From positions 1-64,000 of the forward strand of contig CATQHX010000027.1 in the NCBI GenBank assembly GCA_958296065.1: 64,000 nucleotides of DNA, written 5' to 3'. Below are positions 31,823 to 44,021 of the stretch, piece after piece. The translations under genes were made by a program, and so were the position numbers. Origin of the DNA: Vicinamibacterales bacterium (GTDB lineage: Bacteria > Acidobacteriota > Vicinamibacteria > Vicinamibacterales > UBA8438). Within the stretch, counting starts at the first letter, position 1. The number at the start of each line of letters is the position of its first letter. Below the pieces are notes generated by a model, which was not told the DNA's origin, did not search any database, and saw nothing but the letters and a program-made list of their open reading frames with translations.

Positions 31823-32594
31823 CAATTTGCACATCGAACGGGACGGGGCCGTGGCGGTGCTCACCGTCACGCGGCCGGCCGTGCTGAACGCCCTGAACAA
31901 GGAGACGATCGCCGAGCTGGAGAGCGCGGTCGGCGCGTTGACGGCCGACGACGACGTGCGGGTGGTAGTGCTCACCGGCGCCGGCGACAAGGCTTTCATC
32001 GCGGGTGCCGACATCCGCGAGCTGGCGGCGCTCAATCCGGTGACGGCCCGGGCACTGGCGGATCGCGGGCATGCCCTGTGCCAGGCAATCGAACGGATGG
32101 GGAAGCCGGTGATCGCGGCGATCAACGGGTATGCGCTCGGCGGAGGCTGCGAGCTGGCCATGGCCTGCACGTTGCGGATCGCGGCCGAATCGGCTCGGCT
32201 CGGACAGCCGGAGATCGCGCTCGGGCTCCTGCCCGGCTACGGGGGCACGCAACGGCTGCCGCGCCTCGTCGGTCCCGGCCGCGCGCTGGAGATCATGCTG
32301 ACCGGGTCGCCGATCGATGCGCAGGAAGCGTGGCGGATCGGACTCGTCAACCGGGTGCTCCCGCGCGACGAGCTGATGCCGCAAACGATGGAGCTGGCAC
32401 GAAAGATCGCCGGCCAGGCGCCGATCGCGGTCCGCTACATCCTCGCCGCGGTGCGCGAGGGACTGGGAATGACGCTCCCGGACGGCTGTGCGCACGAGGC
32501 GGGCCTCTTCGGGCTGGCCGCCGCGACCAGCGACTGGCGGGAGGGTACGAGCGCCTTCCTGGAGAAACGTCCCGCGCGCTTCAGCGGCTCATGA
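31812..32594 (+). CDS. Enoyl-CoA hydratase/isomerase family protein
   Basis: Crotonase-fold enzyme of 260 residues hydrating enoyl-CoA. The oxyanion-hole segments are KAFIAGADIRELAAL and INGYALGGGCELAMACTLRI, with catalytic Glu positions in QPEIALGLLPGYGGTQRL. Both glutamates of true hydratases appear present, so hydratase rather than isomerase is likely. The ATG at 31812 is preferred to an upstream TTG. The stop overlaps the ribH start (ATGA). Confidence 0.92.
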   Translation: MPDDNLHIERDGAVAVLTVTRPAVLNALNKETIAELESAVGALTADDDVRVVVLTGAGDKAFIAGADIRELAALNPVTARALADRGHALCQAIERMGKPVIAAINGYALGGGCELAMACTLRIAAESARLGQPEIALGLLPGYGGTQRLPRLVGPGRALEIMLTGSPIDAQEAWRIGLVNRVLPRDELMPQTMELARKIAGQAPIAVRYILAAVREGLGMTLPDGCAHEAGLFGLAAATSDWREGTSAFLEKRPARFSGS

Positions 32595-33094
32595 GGGACA
32601 CCCCTGTCATCGAGGGGGCGGCCGACGCCTCGGTCTTGCGGGTCGGTCTCGTCGTGTCCGCGTACCACGGGGCGATCACCGGCGCGCTGCGCGACGGCGC
32701 CCTCGCCGCGCTTCGGGATGCCGGTTCGCGCGGTGCCGGGACGGACGGGGCCGGCTCGGTGACGGTCATCGAGGTGCCGGGCGCGTTCGAGATTCCGCTC
32801 GCCGCCCGGCGCGCCGCCGAATCGGGGACATTCGATGCCATCGCGTGCCTGGGTTGCATCATCCGCGGCGAGACGCCGCATTTCGACTACCTGGCGTCGG
32901 CGGTCGCGCACGCGATTGCCACGGCGTCGCAGGCCACGGGTGTGCCGATGACGTTCGGCGTCCTGACCACCAACTCGCTGGACGAGGCCGCCGCCCGCGC
33001 CGGCGACGGTCCGTCGAACAAGGGGCGCGAAGCCGCGCTGGCCGCCGTGCAACTGGCCAACGTCATCGGCTCGCTGCCGGGGACGCTGCGTTGA
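32591..33094 (+). CDS. ribH: 6,7-dimethyl-8-ribityllumazine synthase
   Basis: Condenses dihydroxybutanone phosphate with the ribityl-diaminopyrimidine in riboflavin synthesis. 167 residues with RVGLVVSAYHGAITGAL, VPGAFEIPLAARRAA, CLGCIIRGETPHFDYL (the catalytic His region) and FGVLTTNSLDEAAARAG followed by NKGREAA. A short extra loop (SRGAGTDGAGS) is inserted after helix 1. The ribH-nusB order is common in bacteria and marks where the nusB extension has been added. Confidence 0.95.
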   Translation: MRDTPVIEGAADASVLRVGLVVSAYHGAITGALRDGALAALRDAGSRGAGTDGAGSVTVIEVPGAFEIPLAARRAAESGTFDAIACLGCIIRGETPHFDYLASAVAHAIATASQATGVPMTFGVLTTNSLDEAAARAGDGPSNKGREAALAAVQLANVIGSLPGTLR

Positions 33095-33192
33095 TCGCCG
33101 TGTCGAGTTCCGCGAGTTCCGCCGCCGGCGGGCACCCTGAAGGAAACGGGAGCGGAGCTTCTTCGTAGCAGCCTGGAAGTGGACGCTGGCGC

Positions 33193-34356
33193 ATGTCGAA
33201 CGACAGAGAGGCGATGACGATTGCCCGGTTCTTCAGGGATCGTCTCGGTGTGCGGCTTCAGAGCGCCAGATGGTCGTGGGGAGCGGCCTCGGAATCCGGC
33301 GAAGTCGTCTATCTGCGCGTCTGGGACGACCAGTTCCGCAGCGTGAAAGGGCGGCGTTGCGTCTGTCTCTGGGACCCGAAGGACGATTTGGCCGGCGACG
33401 GCGGTGAGCATCCCGGTGCTTCCGAGCGCCGGGACCATGTACAACTGATCAAGAATGGCGCCAGAGTCCTCTGCGTCATTGCCACTCCGGTCGATCGGAC
33501 ACATCGCGAGATCGAGTCCTTCGACGAGACCGCGCTCCTGGTCGGCGGAGCGGTGATCGGGGATTCCGCCGGCCGCCTATGGCTGGAGGACGCAGGCCGG
33601 TGCAGTTCCCCGGGCCCCGACAAGCGGCCTCGCCTGGTCAAGCGCGTCGATCGGAGCGCGTCGGAAGGGCCTTCCGCTCGACCACCGCGTCAAGACCCAC
33701 CCGGCGATCTCCGGACGCCAGAGACTCGCCCGGGGAACCGGCGCGAGGGCCCTCCGGTTCGGGCAACCCCCGGGCACGAGCGACGCGAACTCGAGTCGAG
33801 CGCGGGGGCGTCGCACGCGGGTGTTCGGGCTCGCGAGACCGCTCTTCAATCGTTGCAACGGACGCTCGATGCTCCCGACGGTGTTTTTTCCTCCAGGGAG
33901 ACGAAAAAGGACAGCGCGCGCGAGCGCCATCGGGCTCGCGAGGCAGCGCTCCAGTTGCTGTACCAGTGGGATGTCGGTCGCATCGGTGCGAGCGAAGTCG
34001 ATGACGCTCTCGATCTGTTCTGGGCCGTACATCCGGCTCCGGAGCAGCGCCGGAGGATGGCGCTCGGCCTCGCGCGCGGCGCCGTGAGCGCGCTCCCGGA
34101 GATCGACCTGCTGATCGCGCGACACACCGACAACTGGCGGTCGGAGCGTCTGGCCGTGGTCGACCGGCTCATCATGCGTCTGGCCGTCTACGAGTTGCTC
34201 TTCGAGAAGACCCCGCCGCCGGTCGTCATCAACGAAGCGCTTGAGCTGGCCAAGACATTCAGTGGTGACCGGGCGGTTGCCTTCATCAACGGCGTGCTCG
34301 ATGCCGTGCGGCGCGCAATCGTGCAGCAGGGCGAGGGCAGCGCCGTAGTGGGCTGA
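33193..34356 (+). CDS. nusB: NusB antitermination factor with a ~237-residue N-terminal extension
   Basis: Residues ~240-387 are a normal NusB: RHRAREAALQLLYQWDVG, VDRLIMRLAVYELLFE, PPPVVINEALELAKTFSGD and FINGVLDAVRR. NusB joins NusE on boxA RNA in rRNA antitermination. The open frame starts 236 codons earlier (ATG 33193). Residues 1-135 look like a folded domain (RFFRDRLGVRLQSARWSWGA, VVYLRVWDDQ) that recalls domains in front of HNH/restriction nucleases; that likeness is from memory. Residues 135-235 are Arg/Pro-rich and probably disordered. No in-frame ATG or GTG lies near the usual NusB start; an ACG (33901) sits there. The extension uses AGA/AGG codons repeatedly. Confidence 0.85.
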   Translation: MSNDREAMTIARFFRDRLGVRLQSARWSWGAASESGEVVYLRVWDDQFRSVKGRRCVCLWDPKDDLAGDGGEHPGASERRDHVQLIKNGARVLCVIATPVDRTHREIESFDETALLVGGAVIGDSAGRLWLEDAGRCSSPGPDKRPRLVKRVDRSASEGPSARPPRQDPPGDLRTPETRPGNRREGPPVRATPGHERRELESSAGASHAGVRARETALQSLQRTLDAPDGVFSSRETKKDSARERHRAREAALQLLYQWDVGRIGASEVDDALDLFWAVHPAPEQRRRMALGLARGAVSALPEIDLLIARHTDNWRSERLAVVDRLIMRLAVYELLFEKTPPPVVINEALELAKTFSGDRAVAFINGVLDAVRRAIVQQGEGSAVVG

Positions 34357-34453
34357 CGGACAACACGCGGCCGAGTGAGGTGACTTCTTCATCTACGACA
34401 CCGTCAACGCTGCGCGTGAAGGTGTGCGACAGCGCGAGCCGGTCCGAGGTTGC

Positions 34454-36478
<2,025 letters not shown>

Positions 36479-36498
36479 CCGGCGGAGCTCCCACTGCC

Positions 36499-37731
36499 AT
36501 GAACCTGCCCTTCGAGGTGTACGTCTCCGTTCGCTATCTCGTGGCGCGCCGCAAGCAGGCGTCGATGGCGAGCACGTCGCTCATCTCGGTACTGGGAGTC
36601 ACGGTCGGGGTCACCGCGCTGATCGTCGCCCTGGCCCTGATGACGGGCCTGCAACAGGAGTTGCGCGACAGGATCGTGGGCGCCCAGGCCCACGTGTACG
36701 TCTGGAAGGTGGGGGGCTTCGACGACTACGAGGCCGAGGCACGCATCCTGGCCGCCCTGCCGCGGGTCGAGGCGGCCGCGCCGGCGATCCAGGGCAAGGC
36801 GCTGGCCCGCACCCGGGACGGCGAGGTCTTCATCAACGTGAAGGGCATCGATCCGCGGCTGGAGGAAACGGTCTCCGGACTCGCGGAGGCGGTCGAGCGC
36901 GGGAGCCTGTCGGCGCTGACCGCCTACGACGGGCCGGCGCTGGGCGGCGTGGTGATCGGCGCCGAGCTCGCCCGCGATCTCGGTGCGTTCGTCGGCGACG
37001 AGATCAGCTTGGTGACCGCGGCCAGCGGGACGCTCTCCCCGATGGGCGTGCTGCCCCGGCCGCGCCGCATGGAGGTGGTGGGCATTTTCCGGCTGGGGCT
37101 GCTCGACTACGACACGGCTTACGGTTTCGTCGCGCTGGATGCGGCCAAGCGGCTGTTCAGAACGGACCGCGTCGGGATGATGCAACTGCGCGTGGACGAC
37201 CCCTACGCGGCGTATGGCGTGGCGGAAGCGCTGCCGGGGCAACTCGGCGAGAGCTACCTGACCGACGACTGGTCGCGTCTGAACTCGTCGCTCTTCGAGG
37301 CGCTCTCCCTGGAGAAGATGGCCATCTCGATTGCCATCGGCCTGATCGTCCTGGTCGCCACCCTGAACATCGTCTCGTCGCTAATCATGCTCGTCATGGA
37401 GAAGAGCCGCGACATTGCGATTCTCAAGACGATGGGGGCCGGCGCCCGGGTCGTGCGCCGCATCTTCGTGCTGCAGGGCGCGATCATCGGCCTCGCCGGG
37501 ACGACCGCCGGCGCCGTCGCCGGTTACGTCATCTGCACGGTGATGGACCGTTACCGGCTCCTGCGGCTGCCGATGGACGTGTATCAGGTGACCTACGTGC
37601 CCTTCATCATCGAGCCGCTCGACTTCTGGGTCGTGCTGCTGATCGCAAACGTCGTCTGCCTTCTGGTGACGCTGCATCCGTCCCGCCACGCGGCCCGGAT
37701 AGACCCGGCCGAGGCGTTGCGCTACGAGTGA
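36499..37731 (+). CDS. lolC: Lipoprotein-releasing ABC transporter permease (LolC/LolE type)
   Basis: A 410-residue membrane protein with the LolC/E layout: one N-terminal helix after RYLVARRKQ, a large periplasmic MacB-like domain, and three C-terminal helices (ISIAIGLIVLVATLNIVSSL, then IFVLQGAIIGLAGTTAGAVA). It extracts mature lipoproteins for LolA. Only one permease gene is present, so it may form a homodimer (LolF-like) with LolD. It lies 20 nt after lysS. Confidence 0.92.
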   Translation: MNLPFEVYVSVRYLVARRKQASMASTSLISVLGVTVGVTALIVALALMTGLQQELRDRIVGAQAHVYVWKVGGFDDYEAEARILAALPRVEAAAPAIQGKALARTRDGEVFINVKGIDPRLEETVSGLAEAVERGSLSALTAYDGPALGGVVIGAELARDLGAFVGDEISLVTAASGTLSPMGVLPRPRRMEVVGIFRLGLLDYDTAYGFVALDAAKRLFRTDRVGMMQLRVDDPYAAYGVAEALPGQLGESYLTDDWSRLNSSLFEALSLEKMAISIAIGLIVLVATLNIVSSLIMLVMEKSRDIAILKTMGAGARVVRRIFVLQGAIIGLAGTTAGAVAGYVICTVMDRYRLLRLPMDVYQVTYVPFIIEPLDFWVVLLIANVVCLLVTLHPSRHAARIDPAEALRYE

Positions 37732-37754
37732 CGGTGGCGCCGAGGTCTGCTGCC

Positions 37755-38429
37755 ATGCCGTTTCTCGTCGTGCAGGGACTGTCGAAGTCGTATCGCATGG
37801 GGGACCGGGAGTTGCCGGTGCTGCGCGATCTGGACCTGGACGTCGAAGCCGGAGAGATGGTCGCGATCGTCGGGGCGTCGGGCGTCGGAAAGAGCACCCT
37901 TCTGCACCTGCTCGGCGGCCTCGACCGCGTCCGGGAGGGACGCATTCACGCCGGTGAAGTAGAGTTGACGGCCCTCGACGACGACGCCCTGGTCGCGTTC
38001 CGGAACCGGAGCGTCGGTTTCGTCTTTCAGCTCCACCACCTGCTCCCGGAGTTCTCGGCGCTCGAGAACGTGGAGATGCCGTTGCGCATCGCCCGGCGGC
38101 CGGCGGAGCAGGTCCGCGAGCGGGCGGCGGCCGTTCTGCGCGAGGTCGGGCTCGGCGACCGCCTCGATCACCGGCCAGGCCTCCTGTCGGGAGGGGAGCA
38201 ACAGCGGGTGGCGATAGCCCGCGCGCTGGTGATGCGGCCGGCGCTGCTGCTCGCTGACGAGCCGACCGGCGATCTCGACGAGTCCACCGGCGCCCAGATT
38301 CACGACCTGCTGCGCGATATGCACCGGGCGTGCGGACTGACGTCGGTGGTGGCGACCCACAACAATCGGCTGGCCGCCGCGTGCGACCGCGTGCTCCGCC
38401 TGGCCGGCGGGCGGCTGGTCGCGGCGTGA
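37755..38429 (+). CDS. lolD: Lipoprotein-releasing ABC transporter ATP-binding protein
   Basis: ATPase of the Lol exporter, 224 residues. Walker [12 protein letters not shown]-loop [18 protein letters not shown] (LolD-type), signature [15 protein letters not shown], Walker [13 protein letters not shown] and the H-loop VVATHNNRL are all intact. The ATG at 37755 fits the family; a GTG at 37728 overlapping the lolC stop would add nine residues. Confidence 0.95.
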   Translation: MPFLVVQGLSKSYRMGDRELPVLRDLDLDVEAGEMVAIVGASGVGKSTLLHLLGGLDRVREGRIHAGEVELTALDDDALVAFRNRSVGFVFQLHHLLPEFSALENVEMPLRIARRPAEQVRERAAAVLREVGLGDRLDHRPGLLSGGEQQRVAIARALVMRPALLLADEPTGDLDESTGAQIHDLLRDMHRACGLTSVVATHNNRLAAACDRVLRLAGGRLVAA

Positions 38430-38468
38430 GGGCGTGCGGCGTCCGGCTGCTCGCACCGACCGGTACCT

Positions 38469-38474
38469 TATAAT
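38469..38474 (+). promoter_or_regulatory. Perfect -10 box upstream of clpC
   Basis: TATAAT stands out in GC-rich DNA 46 nt before the clpC ATG. The sequence at the -35 position is poor, so an activator or a different sigma factor may be involved. I see no CtsR heptad repeat. Confidence 0.5.
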
Positions 38475-38519
38475 CGAGGCTCACCCGGGCGCTGGCCATC
38501 AGGCGTCGGAGCAGTCGAC

Positions 38520-40964
38520 ATGTTCGAGCGATACACCGAACGGGCACGGCGTGTCTTGTTCTTTGCACGCTACGAGGCGAGCCAGCTCGGGAGCATCTCG
38601 ATCGAGACCGAGCATCTGCTGCTCGGACTGATTCGTGAAGGAAAGGGGCTGACGAGCCGCATTTTCGCCCGCTCGCGCTTGTCCCTGGAGAACATCCGCA
38701 AGGAAATCGAGGGTCGCACCGTCTTTCGCGAGAAGGTTTCCACGTCGGTCGAGATTCCCTTCAGCGCGGAGACGAAACGCGTGCTCCAGTTCGCCGCCGA
38801 GGAGGCGGACCGGCTGTTGCACAACTACATCGGGACGGAGCACCTCCTGCTCGGCATCCTGCGCGAGGAGCGGTCCGTGGCGTCGACCATCCTGTCCGAG
38901 AAGGGAATGCGGCTCAACGCGGTCCGCGAGGACATCGTGCAGCTCCTGAACGAGAAGACCACGGTGACGCGCGTCAAGGAGACGCCGCTGCTGGCCGAGT
39001 TCAGCCGCGATCTGTCGGATGCCGCGCTCAAGAACCGCCTCGATCCGCTGGTCGGGCGGGCCGTGGAGCTCGAGCGCGTGCAGCAGGTGCTGTGCCGCCG
39101 GACGAAGAACAACGCGGTGCTCATCGGCGAGCCCGGGGTCGGCAAGACCGCCATCGTCGAGGGGTTGGCGCAGCGCATCGCATTCGGCGACGTGCCGCAT
39201 TTTCTGGCAGACAAGCGGCTCCTTGCCCTCGACATCCCGCTGATCGTGGCAGGCACGAAGTACCGCGGGCAGTTCGAGGAACGCCTCAAGGCGATCATGA
39301 AGGAGCTGACCGAGAACCCGAACATCATCGTGTTCATCGACGAGTTGCACACGCTGGTGGGTGCGGGCTCGGCCGAGGGCTCGCTCGACGCGGCGAACAT
39401 CCTCAAGCCGGCCCTGTCGCGCGGCGAGATTCGGTGCATCGGGGCCACGACGCCCGCGGAGTATCGGAAGTACATCGAGAAGGACCGGTCACTCGAGCGG
39501 CGGTTCCAGGCCGTCAAGGTCGACCCGCCCACCGAGGACGAATCGCTGGAGATTCTGAGCCGGATCAAGGAGCGTTACGAGAGCTACCACCGCGTGGCGT
39601 ACTCGCAGGAAGCCATGGAGGCGGCGGTCTTCCAGTCGAACCGCTACATCACCGACCGCTTCCTGCCGGACAAGGCGATCGATCTCATCGACGAGGCGGG
39701 AGCGCGCGCAAAACTCCGTGCGGCGGGGTACAGCGAGGAATTCAGCGAGATCAACAGGAATATCCGCGTCGCGGTCGAGCAGATGGAGAGCGCCACGGCG
39801 CAGAAGGACTACGAGCGGGCCCAGTTCTTCCGCGAGCAGGAGGTGCTCGCGCGGGAGAACCTGCAGGTGGTCCGAGAGAAGTTCGATGTCCAGGCGGGCG
39901 GCCAGCCGGTGGAGGTGGGCCGGCAGGACATCGACGAGGTCGTCTCCAAGTGGACCGGCGTTCCGCTGACCAGCATCAACCAGGACGAGAGCGCGAAGCT
40001 GCTGCGGATGGAGGACGAGCTGCACCGCAGGGTCATCAGCCAGGAGCGGGCGATCTCGGCGCTCGCCCGCGCCATTCGTCGCTCGCGCGCGGGTCTCAAG
40101 TCGCCTCACCGGCCGGTGGGCAGCTTCGTGTTCCTCGGACCGACCGGCGTCGGCAAGACGGAGCTGGCGCGGGCGCTGGCCGGCTTTCTCTTCGGCAGCG
40201 ATACCGCGCTCGTACGGTTCGACATGTCGGAGTACATGGAGAAGCATTCCGTCTCCAAGCTCATCGGGTCGCCGCCCGGGTACGTGGGGCACGACGAGGG
40301 CGGCCAGCTCACCGAGAAGGTCAAGCGGCACCCCTACTCGGTCGTTCTGCTCGACGAGATCGAGAAGGCGCATCCGGATCTCTTCAACATCCTGCTGCAG
40401 GTGTTCGAGGATGGCCATCTCACGGACGGTCTGGGCAATCGCGTCGACTTCAAGAACACGATCGTCATCATGACGTCCAACATCGGGGCGCGTCACATCC
40501 AGAAGAAGGCGTCGGTGGGATTCCAGTCTTCGAGCGCGACAGAGATCCAGCGCAGCGTGACCGACCTCGTGCTCGGGGAGGTCAAGCGGACGTTCAACCC
40601 CGAGTTCGTGAATCGGGTCGACGAGATCATCGTTTTCGAGGCGTTGACCGACGACGATCTGTGCGAGATTCTCCGGATGCTGGTACAGCAACTGAATGAG
40701 AACCTCGCCGGCCGCGACCTGCGGATCACGCTTACGCCGGAGGTCATCGACTGGATCATCGACCTGACCTGCAAGGACCGCTCCTACGGTGCCCGGCCCT
40801 TGCGGCGGGCGATCCAGCGTCACATCGAGGATCCGTTGTCGGAAGAGTTGATCAGTGGGCGTCTCGAGTCCGGGGAGGTCGAGGTGTATCTCGACGGGGG
40901 CGTGCTCGCCTACCGCGCCGTGGACGACGTGGACGAGCAGGTCGAGGGCCGATGCCTCGTGTAG
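38520..40964 (+). CDS. clpC: ATP-dependent Clp protease ATP-binding subunit ClpC
   Basis: AAA+ unfoldase, 814 residues, feeding ClpP. The N-terminal double Clp-N domain ([20 protein letters not shown]) is followed by AAA-1 with Walker [10 protein letters not shown], a middle coiled-coil region (a UVR-like segment around [20 protein letters not shown]), AAA-2 with [20 protein letters not shown], and the D2 small domain. A ClpP-docking loop is expected in D2 but I did not place it. No mcsA, mcsB or ctsR is nearby. It is a single-gene unit. Confidence 0.95.
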   Translation: MFERYTERARRVLFFARYEASQLGSISIETEHLLLGLIREGKGLTSRIFARSRLSLENIRKEIEGRTVFREKVSTSVEIPFSAETKRVLQFAAEEADRLLHNYIGTEHLLLGILREERSVASTILSEKGMRLNAVREDIVQLLNEKTTVTRVKETPLLAEFSRDLSDAALKNRLDPLVGRAVELERVQQVLCRRTKNNAVLIGEPGVGKTAIVEGLAQRIAFGDVPHFLADKRLLALDIPLIVAGTKYRGQFEERLKAIMKELTENPNIIVFIDELHTLVGAGSAEGSLDAANILKPALSRGEIRCIGATTPAEYRKYIEKDRSLERRFQAVKVDPPTEDESLEILSRIKERYESYHRVAYSQEAMEAAVFQSNRYITDRFLPDKAIDLIDEAGARAKLRAAGYSEEFSEINRNIRVAVEQMESATAQKDYERAQFFREQEVLARENLQVVREKFDVQAGGQPVEVGRQDIDEVVSKWTGVPLTSINQDESAKLLRMEDELHRRVISQERAISALARAIRRSRAGLKSPHRPVGSFVFLGPTGVGKTELARALAGFLFGSDTALVRFDMSEYMEKHSVSKLIGSPPGYVGHDEGGQLTEKVKRHPYSVVLLDEIEKAHPDLFNILLQVFEDGHLTDGLGNRVDFKNTIVIMTSNIGARHIQKKASVGFQSSSATEIQRSVTDLVLGEVKRTFNPEFVNRVDEIIVFEALTDDDLCEILRMLVQQLNENLAGRDLRITLTPEVIDWIIDLTCKDRSYGARPLRRAIQRHIEDPLSEELISGRLESGEVEVYLDGGVLAYRAVDDVDEQVEGRCLV

Positions 40965-41024
40965 GAGCCCGTGATGCACGCCGCGTGCCGACCGAGACCG
41001 GGTTCGGAGCGTCCAAAGATCTCG

Positions 41025-41030
41025 TAAAAT
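41025..41030 (+). promoter_or_regulatory. Possible -10 box for the bamA operon
   Basis: TAAAAT in the 171-bp gap between clpC and bamA, with only a weak TTCGGA at the -35 position (41003-41008). It would start the long envelope/menaquinone operon with a leader of about 100 nt. Confidence 0.35.
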
Positions 41031-41135
41031 GGCATAAGGATCCGTTCGTCACGTGGCGCGTGCCCGTGCTGGCCGGATCGGCGGGGATCGGGGATTCGCA
41101 GGCCGGGGCCGCTGGTGTCCCACGGGTGAACAGCG

Positions 41136-43940
41136 ATGCAGGCTAATCAGCGAACGGGACATGCGAAGGGGGTCGGGGCGCGTATCGGCGCCGCGACGCT
41201 GGTATTCGCGGCGGCTCTGGCGACGGGCGCAGCGCCCGCGGAAGGGCAGCCGTCCATCTTCGGGACGTCGCAGCAGCAGGCGCCATCCATCTTCGGCGGG
41301 GCGCCGGAGCCGCCCCGTCCTTCGCTGCCGCCTACCGATTCGCCGGTCCTGCTCCAGAACATCGCGATCCAGTTTCCGACGCAGGGGAACGTGGCCGGCG
41401 TGGACTACAACACGTACCTCTACTACATGGAGATCAAGGATCAGGTCAGTCTGCCGTCGCAGCAGAAGTGGGTGCCCTACACGGACGAGACGGTGGAGAT
41501 GATCCTCGCCGACTACCAGCGCCTCTGGGACACCGGATTCCTGAACGATCTCTGGGTCGAGGTGATCGACACGCCCTACCCCAACGGCGTGCCCGCCAAG
41601 ACCGTCGTCTTCAACATGGAAGAGCGCGAGCGGGTGAAGATCGTCACCTACGAGGGCTCGGAGGTGCTGAAGACCGAGGACATCCTGGAGAACCTCGAGC
41701 AGCAGGGCATTGCCCTGCGGATGGATTCGTTCATCGATCCGGAGACGATCCGGCGCGTCAAGGCGGTGATCCGGCAGGGCCACCAGGCCCAAGGGTACAT
41801 GTTCGCGGAGGTCGACCACGTCGTCGAGGAGCTTCCCGGCGGGCCGAAGCTGGTGCGCCTGACCTTCAACATGACGGAGGGGCCCAAGGTCCAGGTGCAC
41901 GAGATCGACTTCATCGGCAACGAGGCGATGAGCGACCGCCGCCTGCGCGGGAGGATGAAGAAGATCAAGCAGCGCTGGTGGCTCTCGTGGATGACCGGAC
42001 GGGGCACCTACAAACCGGAGGAGTACGAAGAGGACGCGGTGGCGATCGAGGGGTACTACCGCGACCAGGGCTACATCACGGCGCAGGTGGGCCAGCCGGA
42101 ACTGGACTACCTGGAATTGTCCGAGGACGGAGAGACCCGCGGCCTGCGTCTCCGGATCCCGGTGGACGAAGGGGAGCGGTATCGAATCGGCGAGGTCGAC
42201 TTCGCCGGCAACGAGATCCTGCTCGAGGCGGGATTGCGCAGGATCTTCGAGGACATCGAGCCGGGGGACTACTACAGCGAAGGCGACGTGCGCAAGGGTT
42301 TCGACGATGCCCGCGAGCTGTACGGCTCGCTCGGCTACTACGAGATGACCCTGGCGCCCGAGCTCAGCCCCCGGACGGAAGAGGGTGAAGCGGCGAGGGT
42401 CGCCGATGCCGAACGCGAGGCGAACGGTGACGGCGAGGCGAACGGCAACGGTAACGGCGATGGCTACGCGAACGGCAACGGCAGCGGCGACGGCTATGCG
42501 AACGGCGATGGCAATGGAGAGGAGAACGGCGGCGGCGCGGGCGTCGTCGCACCCCGTCCGTTGCGGGTCGAAGGCGACCCTGTCGTCGACGTCACGATTC
42601 GCGTGCAGGAAGGCGAGCAGTACTTCATCAACCGGATCGAGTTCGCTGGGAACCAGACCACTCACGACGAGGTCATCCGACGCGAACTGCAGGTGGCCGA
42701 AAACGCGGTTCTCAACACCGAAGCGCTCAAGCACAGCGTGCGGCGGCTCAATCAGCTCGGCTTCTTCGAGCCCGTCGAAGAAGAGGGCGTGAGCATCGAG
42801 AAGGTGGAGTCCGTCGAGAACGAAGTCAACCTCACTTTCGATCTCACCGAGACCAACCTCAACCAGTTGACCTTCGGGGCCGGCTATTCGCAGTTCGATG
42901 GTGTGTTCGGCCAGGTCTCGTTCCAGACCACGAACTTCATGGGGCGGGGAGAGACGCTCGGTGTTTCCGTGCAGCGGGGGCAGTGGGCCAACAACTCACA
43001 GTTGTCGTTCACGCGCCCCTACAACTTCGGACGCCCAATCTCGCTCGGCACGCAAGTCTTCTCGCGGGAGATCGACTGGTTCAGCTTTCGGGAGAAGACG
43101 GTCGGCGGGTCTGCGACCTTCGGCATACCGCTCGCCCTCTTCACCCGCATGTTCCTGACCTACAGCCTGGAGAACTCGGAGGCGAGCGTCAGCGAGTACT
43201 TCGGGCGGAACATCGATCCGGGCTACCTGGCGGCGTACAATCCGTTCTTTGCCGATGCCCTGCTGCTCGGGAGCGACGGTCACCGCACGGTCAGCAAGGT
43301 CACGCCGCAACTCCGGCACAACACGGTCGATCACCCGATCTTTCCGAGTCAGGGGAAGAACCTGTCCCTGGCGCTCGAACTCGCGGGGGCGGGAGGCAAC
43401 ACCAAGTTCGTGAAGCCGATCCTGGAGGCGACTCTCTACACGCCGCATACGGGTCGGACCATCTTCGGGGCCCGGGTACAGTACCGTCATCTGCAGGCCG
43501 CGAATCCGGATCTGATCCCGGTGTTCGAGCGGCTCTGGCTCGGCGGCGAGTACTCGATCCGCGGATTCGACATCCGGCGGGTCGGTCCGACGTTGTCGGA
43601 GATCAATCCCGACGTCCCGAACGATACCTACACGGGACTGGTCGTCATGGGCGGCAACAAGAGCCTGCTGTTCAACGTCGAGTACCAGTTCGTGCTCGGC
43701 GGCCCCGTACGGCTTGTGACGTTCTACGACGCCGGGCAGGTGCAGGACTTCGGTCGCGAGTTCCGGATGGACGACTTCCGCACGTCCACCGGCATCGAGT
43801 TGCGCTTCTTCATGCCGATGCTGAACGTGCCGTTCCGGCTGATCTACTACTACAACCCGCAGGTGGAAGGCATCTTCAACGATCGCTATCAGCCGCAGGA
43901 ACGACACGGATTCCGTTTTGCGATGGGTACGACTTTCTGA
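41136..43940 (+). CDS. bamA: Outer membrane protein assembly factor BamA
   Basis: Central pore of the BAM complex, 934 residues, longer than the ~800 of most BamA. A signal peptide (GAATLVFAAALATGAAPAEG) is followed by an Ile/Phe/Gln-Gln-rich segment and five POTRA repeats; the last starts near YFINRIEFAGNQTTHDEVI. The C-terminal 16-strand barrel includes the conserved GGEYSIRGFDIRRVGP (the VRGF-type loop motif, here IRGF) and ends HGFRFAMGTTF. Between POTRA 4 and 5 is a ~40-residue Asn/Gly/Asp repeat. It is followed by skp, the usual order. Confidence 0.95.
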   Translation: MQANQRTGHAKGVGARIGAATLVFAAALATGAAPAEGQPSIFGTSQQQAPSIFGGAPEPPRPSLPPTDSPVLLQNIAIQFPTQGNVAGVDYNTYLYYMEIKDQVSLPSQQKWVPYTDETVEMILADYQRLWDTGFLNDLWVEVIDTPYPNGVPAKTVVFNMEERERVKIVTYEGSEVLKTEDILENLEQQGIALRMDSFIDPETIRRVKAVIRQGHQAQGYMFAEVDHVVEELPGGPKLVRLTFNMTEGPKVQVHEIDFIGNEAMSDRRLRGRMKKIKQRWWLSWMTGRGTYKPEEYEEDAVAIEGYYRDQGYITAQVGQPELDYLELSEDGETRGLRLRIPVDEGERYRIGEVDFAGNEILLEAGLRRIFEDIEPGDYYSEGDVRKGFDDARELYGSLGYYEMTLAPELSPRTEEGEAARVADAEREANGDGEANGNGNGDGYANGNGSGDGYANGDGNGEENGGGAGVVAPRPLRVEGDPVVDVTIRVQEGEQYFINRIEFAGNQTTHDEVIRRELQVAENAVLNTEALKHSVRRLNQLGFFEPVEEEGVSIEKVESVENEVNLTFDLTETNLNQLTFGAGYSQFDGVFGQVSFQTTNFMGRGETLGVSVQRGQWANNSQLSFTRPYNFGRPISLGTQVFSREIDWFSFREKTVGGSATFGIPLALFTRMFLTYSLENSEASVSEYFGRNIDPGYLAAYNPFFADALLLGSDGHRTVSKVTPQLRHNTVDHPIFPSQGKNLSLALELAGAGGNTKFVKPILEATLYTPHTGRTIFGARVQYRHLQAANPDLIPVFERLWLGGEYSIRGFDIRRVGPTLSEINPDVPNDTYTGLVVMGGNKSLLFNVEYQFVLGGPVRLVTFYDAGQVQDFGREFRMDDFRTSTGIELRFFMPMLNVPFRLIYYYNPQVEGIFNDRYQPQERHGFRFAMGTTF
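42419..42537 (+). repeat. Asn/Gly/Asp-coding low-complexity repeats inside bamA
   Basis: Imperfect short repeats on the theme GCGAACGGC(N) encode ANGDGEANGNGNGDGYANG and onwards, residues ~428-468. They lie between POTRA 4 and POTRA 5. Such degenerate 6- to 24-nt repeats can change number by slippage without breaking the frame. Confidence 0.85.
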
Positions 43941-44021
43941 CGACCCAATAGGATCCACGTTTCAGTTGTCAACCATTCGGCTGCGCGGGCAGGCGACCGT
44001 GCGCCCCATGAGGACTACCAG

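Noticed and set aside
40965-41135. tRNA or small RNA gene in the clpC-bamA gap
   Set aside because: No cloverleaf or T-loop consensus could be formed; only a weak promoter-like box is seen.
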